Origin: Thermus caldilimi | GTDB lineage: Bacteria; Deinococcota; Deinococci; Deinococcales; Thermaceae | DNA length: 64,000 nucleotides | Reading direction: 5' to 3' | NCBI RefSeq assembly: GCF_004684245.1 | Contig: NZ_CP038452.1 | Coordinates: 1,040,796 to 1,104,795 of the forward strand | Part shown: positions 1-6,871 of the stretch, one piece after another | Layout of the letters: each line of letters starts with the position of its first letter | Position numbering within the stretch: position 1 is the first letter of the stretch | Made by a program: the position numbers and the translations under genes | Notes under the pieces: generated by a model | What the model saw: only the letters and a program-made list of their open reading frames with translations | What the model was told of the DNA's origin: nothing | Database searches by the model: none

Positions 1-242
1 CCAAGGCCCTGGACCTCCTCGCTTCCCCCAGGACCCCCCGGGAGCTGGCGGGGGCGCTGGGGCTAAGCCTCGAGGCCACCCTCCTCCTCCTGCAACAGCT
101 GGAGCGAAAGGGCTATGTGCAACCCCTCCCCTGCGCCACACGCTGCGGGGCCTGCGCCTTCCGCAACCTCTGCCCCGGGCCCAGCGAAACCCCCTGGGTA
201 CGGGTCTCGGTCAAACAGCCCGCTCCACGCTTTAGCCCTTAA
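1..242 (+). CDS. FeoC-like winged-helix Fe-S protein, 3' part
   Basis: The reading frame enters from the left edge with its first full codon at base 3 and ends at TAA 240-242, so only the last 79 residues are present. They start with a winged-helix-like segment (S-P-R-T-P-R-E-L-A-G-A-L) and end with a cysteine cluster, C-x3-C-x2-C-x5-C, around residues 45-58 of the fragment. This layout matches FeoC-like proteins, which pair a small HTH with an Fe-S ligand set and are normally encoded beside feoA/feoB. The partners would lie left of the window and cannot be seen. The family call rests on architecture only. Confidence 0.6.
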   Translation, partial: KALDLLASPRTPRELAGALGLSLEATLLLLQQLERKGYVQPLPCATRCGACAFRNLCPGPSETPWVRVSVKQPAPRFSP

Positions 243-324
243 CCCACTAGAACGCGTTAATGCCTTTGCCCACCAAGGCCACAAAGCTCTTCAGGAGCAG
301 TCGGATCCTTTCTCCGGAGCTCCC

Positions 325-338
325 ATGACCTGGGTCAT
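325..338. promoter_or_regulatory. Crp/Fnr-type operator upstream of the cupin gene
   Basis: The palindrome ATGACC-TG-GGTCAT has perfect 6-bp arms and fits the Fnr/Dnr pattern TTGAC-N4-GTCAA. Its centre (331.5) is at -42.5 relative to the cupin ATG at 374, which appears to be the transcription start. That is the normal place for a class II activator. Four similar sites occur beside the other island genes. Confidence 0.65.
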
Positions 339-361
339 GGTCAGGACACCCATATCGGCCT

Positions 362-367
362 TACCAT
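362..367 (+). promoter_or_regulatory. -10 box of a leaderless promoter (cupin)
   Basis: TACCAT is followed by six bases and then ATG 374, the spacing expected when the start codon is the first transcribed codon. No Shine-Dalgarno sequence precedes the gene. Confidence 0.6.
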
Positions 368-373
368 CAAATC

Positions 374-751
374 ATGGCGATGGGCAGGCATTTCTTTCAG
401 GCTCAATACGGGAAACTTGTACATTATGACAAAGAACGCTTTAACCCCATCTTCCTGGGAGAAGGGGCTCATCTTAGAGTGCTGCTCACCGCCTTGCTCC
501 CGGGTCAGTTCATCCCTTTGCACACGCCTGGGGTGGACCTGGCACTTTTGGTCCTCCGGGGAAAGGGATGGCTGGTAGTTGGGGAAAGCGAAATAGAACT
601 CGGCCCTGGCAGTGTGGCTCTGGTACCCCAAGGAATCCGGTGGAGCATCCATGCCACCACCAGATTGGTACTTTTCCAAGTAGTGTCTCCGCCACCCACG
701 GAAACTGATCACAGCGAGGTGCAAGACCAGTTAATGAGGGGGGTGCTCTGA
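374..751 (+). CDS. Small cupin-fold protein
   Basis: The protein has 125 residues. A single cupin barrel is suggested by L-P-G-Q-F-I-P-L-H around residue 45, a G-K-G-W-L-V-V-G strand turn and a G-P-G-S-V-A-L-V-P-Q-G-I segment near 80-90. Cupins bind metals or small ligands; neither the metal set nor the ligand can be read here. The ATG at 374 is chosen because a -10 box lies exactly six bases upstream; a second in-frame ATG follows at 380. The stop is four bases before the cupin-hemerythrin gene, so the two are co-transcribed. The Fnr-type site and island setting suggest a job in NO or redox stress, which is inference. Confidence 0.7.
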   Translation: MAMGRHFFQAQYGKLVHYDKERFNPIFLGEGAHLRVLLTALLPGQFIPLHTPGVDLALLVLRGKGWLVVGESEIELGPGSVALVPQGIRWSIHATTRLVLFQVVSPPPTETDHSEVQDQLMRGVL

Positions 752-755
752 AAGA

Positions 756-1328
756 ATGCCTAGGGCTACCTTCTTTCAAGGTAAGCTGCTGATGCGCCCC
801 GGGGGGAAAGTTCAGATCCTGGACCTGCAACCCGGAGAAGAGGTTTCCCTAGAAGTCTGGAAAGGTGAAGATGTCCTGGTCGCTCCCCTTCGGGGGAGGT
901 TGCAGCTTCTGTTTTGGCGGAAGGCAGTGGAGGTGGAGGTCGGAGAGGTAGCGCGCCTGCACCGCGGAAGGCTTGCCCTAAAGGCCCTTGAGAGGACAAG
1001 GGCCCTCTTGGTGACCCTGGGAGTTTCTCCCGACATCCTGGCCCAAGATCACGAGCGCCTTCTGGCCCTCCTCGAGGCCCTTCCCACGCGGGAAGCGACA
1101 GAGACCCTAGCCCGGAAGCTGGAGGAGCACATCGCCAAAGAGGAGGCCCTCTATTACCCCACCCTTTCCCCGGGCAAGCTAAAGGAGCGACTTCTAGAGC
1201 ACCGGCTCTTAAGGGAGCTACTGGCAGAGCTTCTCACTGCCCTAAAGGAAAACCGGCCCACAGAAGGCATCGTCCAGAGGTTCAAGGCCGCTCTTCTGGC
1301 CCACTCCGAGGCGGAGCTGGAAGAATAA
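756..1328 (+). CDS. Cupin-like plus hemerythrin-like (HHE) protein
   Basis: The product has 190 residues. Residues 1-90 look like a second, degenerate cupin barrel. Residues 95-190 carry a hemerythrin-like helical bundle with the expected ligand spacing: D-H-E-R-L-L, H-I-A-K-E-E-A-L-Y-Y-P, E-H-R-L-L and A-H-S-E-A-E-L. HHE proteins hold a diiron site and bind O2 or NO or help repair Fe-S clusters. The gene follows the smaller cupin gene by four bases. Its 3' end overlaps the convergent NDH-2 gene by 47 bases. A diiron NO-handling role fits the neighbourhood but is not proven. Confidence 0.75.
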   Translation: MPRATFFQGKLLMRPGGKVQILDLQPGEEVSLEVWKGEDVLVAPLRGRLQLLFWRKAVEVEVGEVARLHRGRLALKALERTRALLVTLGVSPDILAQDHERLLALLEALPTREATETLARKLEEHIAKEEALYYPTLSPGKLKERLLEHRLLRELLAELLTALKENRPTEGIVQRFKAALLAHSEAELEE

Positions 1329-2542
1329 GGGGTCCTTCGCGAAGGGACGTGCCGGGTACCAGTTCCCGTAGGAGAATCCGTACTCCTGGCTCCCGAAAGA
1401 AATAGGTGTAGGCCCAATCCAAAAGGACCAAGAGGCGGTTGCGGAACCCGACGAGTTCGGCAAGGTGCACTAAGGCCCAAAGGAGCCATGCGGGAAGGCC
1501 ATAGAACCCCAAGGTGCCTATCTGGGCCACGGCCCGGTTACGCCCGATCACCGCCAGCTGACCATGGTCCCGGTAATGAAAGGGCAGGGGCTCCTTCCCC
1601 CGCATGGTCCGCACCAGGTTGAAGGCCGCATGCCGGCCCTGCTGCAGGGCCACAGGGGCTAGCTGCGGCCAAGGTAGGCCATTGAGATCCCCCACCACAT
1701 ACACCTCGGGGTGTTGGGAAAGCCGCAGGAAAGAATCCGTAGGCACCCGCCCCCTGGAGTCCACGGGGAGGCCCACAAGGGCATTCCCCTTAACCCCCAC
1801 CGCCCACAGGATCAGATCCCCCCCCCAAACGGGCCCCACCCTGCAAATGGACCCCTCTTGGAAATACCTCCGCTACCTTCGCCTCAAGCCGTACCTCCAC
1901 CCCTAAGCGTTCCAGGGTCCTCAGTGCATAGCAGGAAAGGGCCGGGTTAAAGGAAGAGAGGAGCTGCTCTCCAGCCTCCAAAAGGACCACCTGGGCTTTG
2001 GGCACCTCCGGGTAGTCCCGGGGAAGTACATGGCAGAAAAATTCCGCCATGGCCCCGGCAAGCTCCACCCCTGTAGGCCCACCCCCAACCACCAAGACCT
2101 GGAAGGGTACCCTCCTACTGGCGGCCTCTTCCAAGCGGTAAAGTAGGGTATACCGGATCCTAAGGGCATCCTCGAGGGTCTTCAAAGGGTAGGTATAGGC
2201 TGTGACCCCGGGTATCCCCAGGGAGTGAGGTCTACTCCCCGTGGCCACGATGAGGTAGCGGTAGGGAAGCCTTTCCCCACCGGCCAGCAGCAAATAACGG
2301 CCCCTTAAGTCCACTGCCTCGACCTGGGCTAGGAGGAAGCGGCCTGCCTTCACCAGGGACCGCAGGGGGTGGGCCACGGCGGGAGCCTCCAAAAAACCGG
2401 TGGCCACCTGGTAGAGGAGAGGCTGAAACAGGTGGTGGTTTCTGGCGTCCACGAGGAGGTAGGGAATTCCGAAGCGGGCCAAAACCCTACTTGCGGCCAG
2501 CCCCGCAAACCCACCCCCAACAACCACCACTTCGGGTTCCAT
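1282..2542 (-). pseudogene. Type II NADH dehydrogenase (NDH-2), frameshifted
   Basis: NDH-2 is a one-polypeptide FAD enzyme that passes electrons from NADH to quinone at the membrane. The first part starts at ATG 2542 with an FAD-binding V-V-G-G-G-F-A-G-L and has the NADH-binding V-V-G-G-G-P-T-G-V-E-L-A near residue 150. That frame stops at 1790. The missing end (V-G-V-K-G-N, the Y-V-V-G-D-L-N segment and a C-terminal amphipathic membrane anchor) continues in another frame down to 1282. The frames meet in a run of nine G on the coding strand (1818-1826); eight G would give one protein of about 419 residues, the normal length. Its ATG overlaps the sdhB stop (ATGA). It may be a real mutation, a sequencing error, or slippage by RNA polymerase. 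Confidence 0.8.
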
Positions 2543-3132
2543 CAGACAGCCTCCTCTAGAATCCGGCGCTTCACCTCCGTAATCAGCTGGTTTACGTCAA
2601 TCCCCCTGGGGCAAGCCTCGGTGCAGTTATGGGCGTTCCGGCAACGCCATACCCCATTCCTCCCCCCCAGCCAGCCCTTAACCCGATCGGCCAAACCCCG
2701 GTCCCGGGAGTCGAAGAGGAAACGATGGGCCTGGACGATAGCAGCAGGGCCAATGTACTGGCCGTTAACCCAGTATACGGGGCAGCTGGAGGTGCAAGCA
2801 GCGCAGAGAATGCAACGGGTGCCCTCCTCATACCGGGCCAGCTCCTCCGGAGCCTGGAGCCTTTCCGTAGCCGGCGGTAGCTCATCATTGATAAGGTAAG
2901 GCTTCACCGCCCTGTAGCTAGCAAAGAAGGGCTCCATATCCACCACCAAGTCCTTCAGAGGGGGTAAGGCCCTCAGGGGTTCCACGCTTATCCTGGGGCC
3001 CAAGTCCCTCACCAAGGTCTTGCAGGCTAGGCGGTTTCGCCCATTGATGGTCATGGCATCAGAGCCACAGACCCCCTGGCCGCAGGAGTAACGGAAGCTC
3101 AGGGTGCCATCCACCTCACCCTTAATCCTTAG
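2542..3132 (-). pseudogene. SdhB-type Fe-S subunit, C-terminal part cut off by an IS
   Basis: This part carries the three Fe-S ligand sets of SdhB/FrdB: S-C-G-Q-G-V-C-G-S-D ... A-C for the [2Fe-2S] centre (Asp at the third position, as in E. coli SdhB), C-I-L-C-A-A-C-T-S-S-C-P and C-R-N-A-H-N-C-T-E-A-C-P for the 4Fe and 3Fe centres. The upstream codons run straight into the end of the insertion element. Removing the element and one TTAG copy joins this frame to the N-terminal piece at 4339-4447 without a frame change, giving 231 residues. No SdhA, SdhC or SdhD gene lies nearby, so the subunit probably serves the ferredoxin/membrane/NDH-2 chain of its operon. Confidence 0.85.
3129..3132. repeat. 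Left copy of the TTAG target-site duplication
   Basis: TTAG directly abuts the left terminal repeat and is repeated directly after the right end at 4339-4342. A 4-bp YTAG duplication is what I recall for the IS701 family. Confidence 0.8.
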
Positions 3133-3146
3133 CTCAAAACTTGCAC
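3133..3146 (+). repeat. Left terminal inverted repeat of the IS
   Basis: CTCAAAACTTGCAC is the exact reverse complement of 4325-4338. The transposase stop codon (TGA on the minus strand) lies inside this repeat. Confidence 0.85.
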
Positions 3147-4258
3147 CTCCCGAATACCCTGCATGAACACCCCCTTCCCCCCGCAGGCGGGGGCCAAAGA
3201 CCCAAAGCTCCCAGCTCGGCCATGAGGACCCGCAAGACCACCTCCGGCAGCAGCAGGCGCGCCGCTGCCCACCCAGCCTCCCGCCAAGAAAGACCTCTCC
3301 CGTCTGGAGCTAGCCTCACCCAGTGGGCCAGCAGGTAAGCCAGGAAGGACAGCACCAGAAACCGATGCACCCCCAAGGCCGTCCGCTGCCCAAAACGCCC
3401 CAGGGAAAACTCGCTCTTTACCGTGCGGAAGAAGTGCTCAATGGTAAACCGCCGCCGCCCCCACACCAGCACAGTCCGTGGCCCCGCAGGAAAGGTGGCC
3501 ACCACGTACCGCCACTCCCACCCTCCCCCGGGTAAGGGATAGCGGTACCAGCTCACCCACACGGGAAAGGGAAGTCCCCGCAGATGCACCCGACTCCCCT
3601 GCCGTCTGAGCCCAAAGAGGGGAAGCCCCTCCCGCGTCTTTCGGTCCCGCCGCATCCCCACCACCGCTTCCAGACCCAACCCCCGCACCCCCACAAGAAA
3701 CCGGGCGGTGCCGAAGGCAGCATCGGCCACCACCCGAAGGTGGAAGGACTTGCGCATCCAGGGGGGCAGGGAGGCCAGAAGACGCAGGGCAAGGAGGGAA
3801 AGGGCCTTCTCCCCCTTCCCCCGCCACACCCGGTAGGCCCAGGGGATGCGCAGCTCTCCCAGCACCAGATAGAGCACCACCAGGTGGAGCCCCCACTTGC
3901 CGTGGAAAAAGGAGAGGGGCAAGGCGGGGAAGAGGCCCCGCTTCTCCAGGGTGACCAGGTCCAGGACCACCAGGAGCCTGGGCTTGGGCCCCCGCCTGGG
4001 CCTGGCCCGGTGGAGGGTTTCCTGGGCCTTCTTGCGAGCCAGGCGGATGAGGGCGCGGGTGGGCCAGGGATAGCGGTTGAGGAAGCGGGAGAGGGCGGAA
4101 GGGGACTTGGTCTTGCTGTGCTGGGGCCTGGCCTTGCCGTGGCCGGTGAGAAGGAGGAGAAGAAGCGCTTTGAGGGATTCGCGGAGGTGGGGGGTTGGCA
4201 GGAGGGCCAGGAGGGTCCAGAGTAGAGAATGGGCCGTTTGGGTCATGGCACCCTTCAT
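3134..4258 (-). CDS. DDE transposase of the IS701-like element
   Basis: The protein has 374 residues. A likely catalytic triad is D100 (V-V-L-D-L-V-T-L-E), D179 (V-V-A-D-A-A-F-G-T) and E274 (F-T-I-E-H-F-F-R-T-V-K), the last in the usual setting of an arginine and a lysine helix turn downstream. The N-terminal 95 residues are basic and helical, suited to end binding. The frame is uninterrupted, so the element may still be active. M1 at 4258 and M5 at 4246 are both possible starts; the second has a GAAGGG stretch before it. Confidence 0.85.
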   Translation of the reverse strand: MKGAMTQTAHSLLWTLLALLPTPHLRESLKALLLLLLTGHGKARPQHSKTKSPSALSRFLNRYPWPTRALIRLARKKAQETLHRARPRRGPKPRLLVVLDLVTLEKRGLFPALPLSFFHGKWGLHLVVLYLVLGELRIPWAYRVWRGKGEKALSLLALRLLASLPPWMRKSFHLRVVADAAFGTARFLVGVRGLGLEAVVGMRRDRKTREGLPLFGLRRQGSRVHLRGLPFPVWVSWYRYPLPGGGWEWRYVVATFPAGPRTVLVWGRRRFTIEHFFRTVKSEFSLGRFGQRTALGVHRFLVLSFLAYLLAHWVRLAPDGRGLSWREAGWAAARLLLPEVVLRVLMAELGALGLWPPPAGGRGCSCRVFGRCKF

Positions 4259-4324
4259 CCGAAGGGAACCCGGCGGCCCTTTTCAAGTGGTCCCCTGGCG
4301 CATGGGTATGCGGGGGGTGGATAA

Positions 4325-4338
4325 GTGCAAGTTTTGAG
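4325..4338 (-). repeat. Right terminal inverted repeat of the IS
   Basis: GTGCAAGTTTTGAG is the exact reverse complement of the left end at 3133-3146, with no mismatch over 14 bases. Confidence 0.85.
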
Positions 4339-4342
4339 TTAG
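4339..4342. repeat. Right copy of the TTAG target-site duplication
   Basis: This is the second copy of the 4-bp repeat that flanks the element; on the coding strand it reads CTAA and lies inside the sdhB codons for L-L-L. Confidence 0.8.
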
Positions 4343-4447
4343 GAGAAGATCAAGCACCCGATCCCAGGGCATCGCTTCCAGGGTGTACCTAGCCCAGTAA
4401 GGATCCTTGCCTACATCCCGTCTAAGGATGGCCACCTCCACCCTCAT
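4339..4447 (-). pseudogene. SdhB-type Fe-S subunit, N-terminal part cut off by an IS
   Basis: The ATG at 4445-4447 overlaps the stop of the upstream membrane-TusA gene (ATGA) and starts M-R-V-E-V-A-I-L-R-R-D. The last native codons spell V-L-D-L-L-L, the end of the first helix of the N-terminal ferredoxin-like domain, before the element begins. In the split gene this frame runs into the IS and ends after a few foreign residues. No working Fe-S subunit can be made unless the element excises. Confidence 0.8.
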
Positions 4448-5523
4448 GGCTTCTCCAACAAAAAGCGGTGATAGCGGAATAGGAGGCCGCGTCTTTCCTG
4501 TCCGAGGAGGCGATATCCGTATTTGGAAGCCCATGCGGGCATCTCGTAGGGCGCGTAAATGTCCCGGGAAAGGAGTTCGAGGACCGTTCCCGAAGGAAGG
4601 CTTTCCATCACCTCCCTAGCCCGGATCAAGCCCAAGGCACAAGGGGTTTTACGGTTATCCAGACGACGAAGAGGCCGCACCCTAAGGTCATCCAGGCTGC
4701 ACACGCCTCTTACGGGCGAGCACTGGCGATATAGAGGGCAGGTGATGAAGATGGCTACAAGAGCCAGAATGAGGCCCAGCTTGAGGGCGATAAGGCTAAA
4801 GGGGAAAAATCCCCAGGCCTCTAAGGGGATTCTGTAGCCAAAGGCCATGAGCAGCCCCGTAAGTAGTAGAGTGGGAAGGGCCAAGCGCACCGTGAGGCGG
4901 AATCGCTCCAGTTGCCTTGCCCCAGCTACCACCGCTTCCACAAAAGGGTATCGCATGCCTACCGGAATGTTCACCGTGAGGTTGAAAAGCGCTCCTCCCA
5001 ACCAAAGGCCAAAGGCGGCCAAGTGCAGGGCTCGCAAGGTGAAGGACCAAAGGCCTTGGGTATCCCGCTCCGCCCAAAACAGGGTAAGGACTAGGGAAAG
5101 CCCCAGGGCTAGCCACGGTCTACCCAGCCAAAACGCTAAGCCAAGAGACGCTTGTGTAAGGGAAATAAGTCCCCAAGCGTGGCCGAGATAAGGGAAAAGC
5201 GCAAGGGAAGGACTAAGAAGAGCAAGAGCCAGACCCAAGGGCTGGGCCAAGCTTCTCCAGGCTGCTTGCTCCCCTGCTACGAAAGCCTGGGCCTCCGCCC
5301 CTAAATCCTTTTCCTCGCGTAGGTAAAGGGTATGCCAAGCGCTGAAACCCAAGGCTAAAGCCAACAGCCAAAGAAGAAGCCAGCGTAGTAAAAGGCCAAG
5401 AGGGGTAAGGCCTAGATGTAGGCCAGTAAAAACCGCCCCCGCCAAGGAGGCTAGGGATATGAGGGTAAAAGCCACCTTGGGCAGAAAGGGTACCTCCTGT
5501 CGTACCTCCACCAGGCCTGGCAT
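4444..5523 (-). CDS. Membrane protein fused to a TusA-like domain (NrcE-like)
   Basis: The product has 359 residues from the ATG at 5523, whose A is the last base of the ferredoxin stop (TAATG overlap). Residues 1-280 form about seven to eight hydrophobic helices with histidines near helix ends (G-L-H-L-G-L, A-W-H-T-L-Y-L, L-G-H-A-W-G, R-A-L-H-L-A-A-F-G), as in b-heme membrane anchors. Residues 285-359 look like a TusA/SirA fold with R-K-T-P-C-A-L-G-L-I-R-A-R-E and a glycine-rich end; TusA proteins carry sulfur on that cysteine. The stop overlaps the sdhB start. A membrane electron-transfer role in the operon is likely; what the TusA domain does here is unknown. Confidence 0.65.
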   Translation of the reverse strand: MPGLVEVRQEVPFLPKVAFTLISLASLAGAVFTGLHLGLTPLGLLLRWLLLWLLALALGFSAWHTLYLREEKDLGAEAQAFVAGEQAAWRSLAQPLGLALALLSPSLALFPYLGHAWGLISLTQASLGLAFWLGRPWLALGLSLVLTLFWAERDTQGLWSFTLRALHLAAFGLWLGGALFNLTVNIPVGMRYPFVEAVVAGARQLERFRLTVRLALPTLLLTGLLMAFGYRIPLEAWGFFPFSLIALKLGLILALVAIFITCPLYRQCSPVRGVCSLDDLRVRPLRRLDNRKTPCALGLIRAREVMESLPSGTVLELLSRDIYAPYEMPAWASKYGYRLLGQERRGLLFRYHRFLLEKP

Positions 5524-5789
5524 TAGGTTCCCTCCAGTACGTGCACATTGGGTAAGGTCTGGGCCCACCGGCGGTTTTTCTCAATGTAGACCTTCCAATG
5601 CTCGGGCACGTCCTCCTCGGGGTAGATGGCGTTCACCGGGCAGGCGGGGACACAGGCCCCGCAGTCGATGCACTCGTCCGGGTGGATGTAAAGCTGCTCT
5701 CCGGCGTCGTAGATGCACTCCACCGGACAGACCTCCTGGCAGGATCGGTCCTTCACGCCGATGCAGGGCTCGCAGATCACGTGGGGCAT
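5523..5789 (-). CDS. Thermus-type seven-iron ferredoxin
   Basis: The protein has 88 residues and two cluster motifs: C-E-P-C-I-G-V-K-D-R-S-C-Q-E-V-C-P near residues 6-22 and C-I-D-C-G-A-C-V-P-A-C-P near 40-51. This closely matches the [3Fe-4S]/[4Fe-4S] ferredoxin known from Thermus. It is a soluble low-potential electron carrier. It heads the minus-strand operon ferredoxin, membrane-TusA, SdhB, NDH-2, which resembles nrcDEFN of T. thermophilus as I remember it. The start is set by GGAGGTG five bases before ATG. A Crp/Fnr-type palindrome lies 53 bases upstream. It could also serve general metabolism. Confidence 0.9.
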   Translation of the reverse strand: MPHVICEPCIGVKDRSCQEVCPVECIYDAGEQLYIHPDECIDCGACVPACPVNAIYPEEDVPEHWKVYIEKNRRWAQTLPNVHVLEGT

Positions 5790-5835
5790 GGTTCACCTCC
5801 GAGGACCAGCTTCGCCCCTCCTCCCGGGACCGTCC

Positions 5836-5849
5836 ATGACCGGGGTCAA
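5836..5849. promoter_or_regulatory. Crp/Fnr-type operator between divergent genes
   Basis: ATGACC-GG-GGTCAA lies between the ferredoxin operon (minus) and the thioredoxin-fold gene (plus). Its centre is 53.5 bases from the ferredoxin ATG and 64.5 bases from the ATG at 5907, so one bound regulator could serve both directions. Confidence 0.65.
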
Positions 5850-5894
5850 GGGGACAAGCGCCCTTAGAGCACCTTGGCCGGGGAGGAAACGGGG

Positions 5895-5900
5895 TACCCT
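5895..5900 (+). promoter_or_regulatory. -10 box of a leaderless promoter (thioredoxin-fold gene)
   Basis: TACCCT is followed by six bases (AAGGAC) and ATG 5907. Confidence 0.5.
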
Positions 5901-5906
5901 AAGGAC

Positions 5907-6302
5907 ATGATCCGCCTGCGCGCCCCCCTTCCCCCCTACCTCCTCTGGACCCCGGAGGGGGCCAAGGTCTACCTGCCGGACCTCAAGGGGAGAATTCTGA
6001 TCTTGATGCGAAATCCTGCCCTGGCCCAGGCCCTGGCGGAGCGGCAGGAAGAGCTCCGGGAGCTTGCCGCCCAAGCCTACCTCCTGGCCCAGGCCCCCGC
6101 CGCAAGCCCCCTCCCGGTCCTCCTGGACCCGGGGGGCCAGCTCCTTGCGGCCCTCCCCGAGGAGGGGGTTCTGGTGGCCGACGCCTACCTGGAGGTCTAC
6201 CACTTAGGCCCCGTGGCCGATGCGGAGGAGGTGCTGGCCTGGGTGGGCTTCGTGGCCGCCCAGTGCCCGGAGTGCGTGCTGCCGGAGGCGGCATGGACCT
6301 GA
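5907..6302 (+). CDS. Thioredoxin/peroxiredoxin-fold protein with C-terminal CPEC
   Basis: The protein has 131 residues. It follows the peroxiredoxin-like order: a P-D-L-K-G-R strand, a helix rich in E and L, P-L-P-V-L-L-D-P-G-G-Q near residue 72 and E-V-L-A-W-V-G-F near 108. The usual N-terminal peroxidatic cysteine is absent; the only cysteines are in the end motif Q-C-P-E-C. Family membership is inferred from layout. The last 10 bases overlap the DUF488 gene, so the pair is translated together. It shares an Fnr-type site with the ferredoxin operon. Confidence 0.55.
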   Translation: MIRLRAPLPPYLLWTPEGAKVYLPDLKGRILILMRNPALAQALAERQEELRELAAQAYLLAQAPAASPLPVLLDPGGQLLAALPEEGVLVADAYLEVYHLGPVADAEEVLAWVGFVAAQCPECVLPEAAWT

Positions 6303-6652
6303 GGGTCAAGCGGGTCTACGACCCCCCTTCCCCCGAGGACGGGGTGCGGGTGCTCGTGGACCGCCTCTGGCCCCGGGGGCTCAGCAAAGAGGGGGCCAAG
6401 GTGGACTGGTGGGCCAAGGAACTCGCCCCCTCCGACGAGCTCCGCCGCTTCTTCGCCCACGACCCCGAGAAATACCTGGAGTTCCTCCGCCGCTACCGGG
6501 AGGAACTGGAGGGCAACCCCACCTTGGAGCGGTTGCGGGCCCTGGCCCAGCGGGGGAGGGTGACCCTCCTTTTCGGGGCCCGGGAAGCCCGGTACAACAA
6601 CGCCACCGCCCTGGCGGAGATCCTCAGGGAAAATCCGGGGGAAGCCGTGTAA
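6293..6652 (+). CDS. DUF488 family protein
   Basis: The protein has 119 residues and contains the family marks K-R-V-Y-D-P-P-S-P-E-D-G, V-D-R-L-W-P-R-G-L-S-K near residue 25-35 and a C-terminal L-L-F-G-A-R-E-A-R-Y-N-N-A. DUF488 proteins are small, soluble and of unknown biochemical function, often next to redox or stress genes. The ATG at 6293 has a GGAGG a few bases upstream inside the end of the preceding gene, which it overlaps by 10 bases. A strong hairpin follows the stop. Confidence 0.85.
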   Translation: MDLRVKRVYDPPSPEDGVRVLVDRLWPRGLSKEGAKVDWWAKELAPSDELRRFFAHDPEKYLEFLRRYREELEGNPTLERLRALAQRGRVTLLFGAREARYNNATALAEILRENPGEAV

Positions 6653-6657
6653 TACCA

Positions 6658-6685
6658 CCCCACCCCGGCTCGCACCGGGGTGGGG
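6658..6685 (+). terminator. Hairpin terminator after the DUF488 gene
   Basis: A perfect 11-bp stem (CCCCACCCCGG / CCGGGGTGGGG) has a 6-base loop and starts five bases after the stop. There is no T run. The remaining gap to 6818 shows nothing else clear. Confidence 0.6.
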
Positions 6686-6818
6686 GCTCGGTAAAAGGGT
6701 GTCCAAGGCTCTCAGTGGAAGAAGGCAGCGAACGGTTGGTTCAGCGTGGAAGGGTATAAGGCTCCCTAGGCGGGGGTGAACCTTCAGGGGAAAGGCCTAC
6801 CTGGGGTCCCCCGAGGCC

Positions 6819-6847
6819 TTGACGGTTAGGGGTGCCGGGCTTATCAT
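6819..6847 (+). promoter_or_regulatory. Sigma-A promoter of the cytochrome P460 gene
   Basis: TTGACG and TATCAT are separated by exactly 17 bases, the best -35/-10 pair in the window. A normal leader with AAGGAGGTGA then precedes the ATG at 6872. Confidence 0.8.
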
Positions 6848-6871
6848 TTAGGAGTCCTAAGGAGGTGAAGC

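Larger units (their letters stand above)
3133..4338 (-). mobile_element. IS701-like insertion sequence, 1206 bp, inside sdhB
   Basis: The element has perfect 14-bp terminal inverted repeats, a 4-bp direct target repeat (TTAG) and one complete DDE transposase gene filling nearly its whole length. The ends and target repeat are intact and the host gene reads through after virtual removal, which points to a recent insertion. The family call rests on the YTAG target and overall layout; an IS4-group relative is the alternative. Confidence 0.85.
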
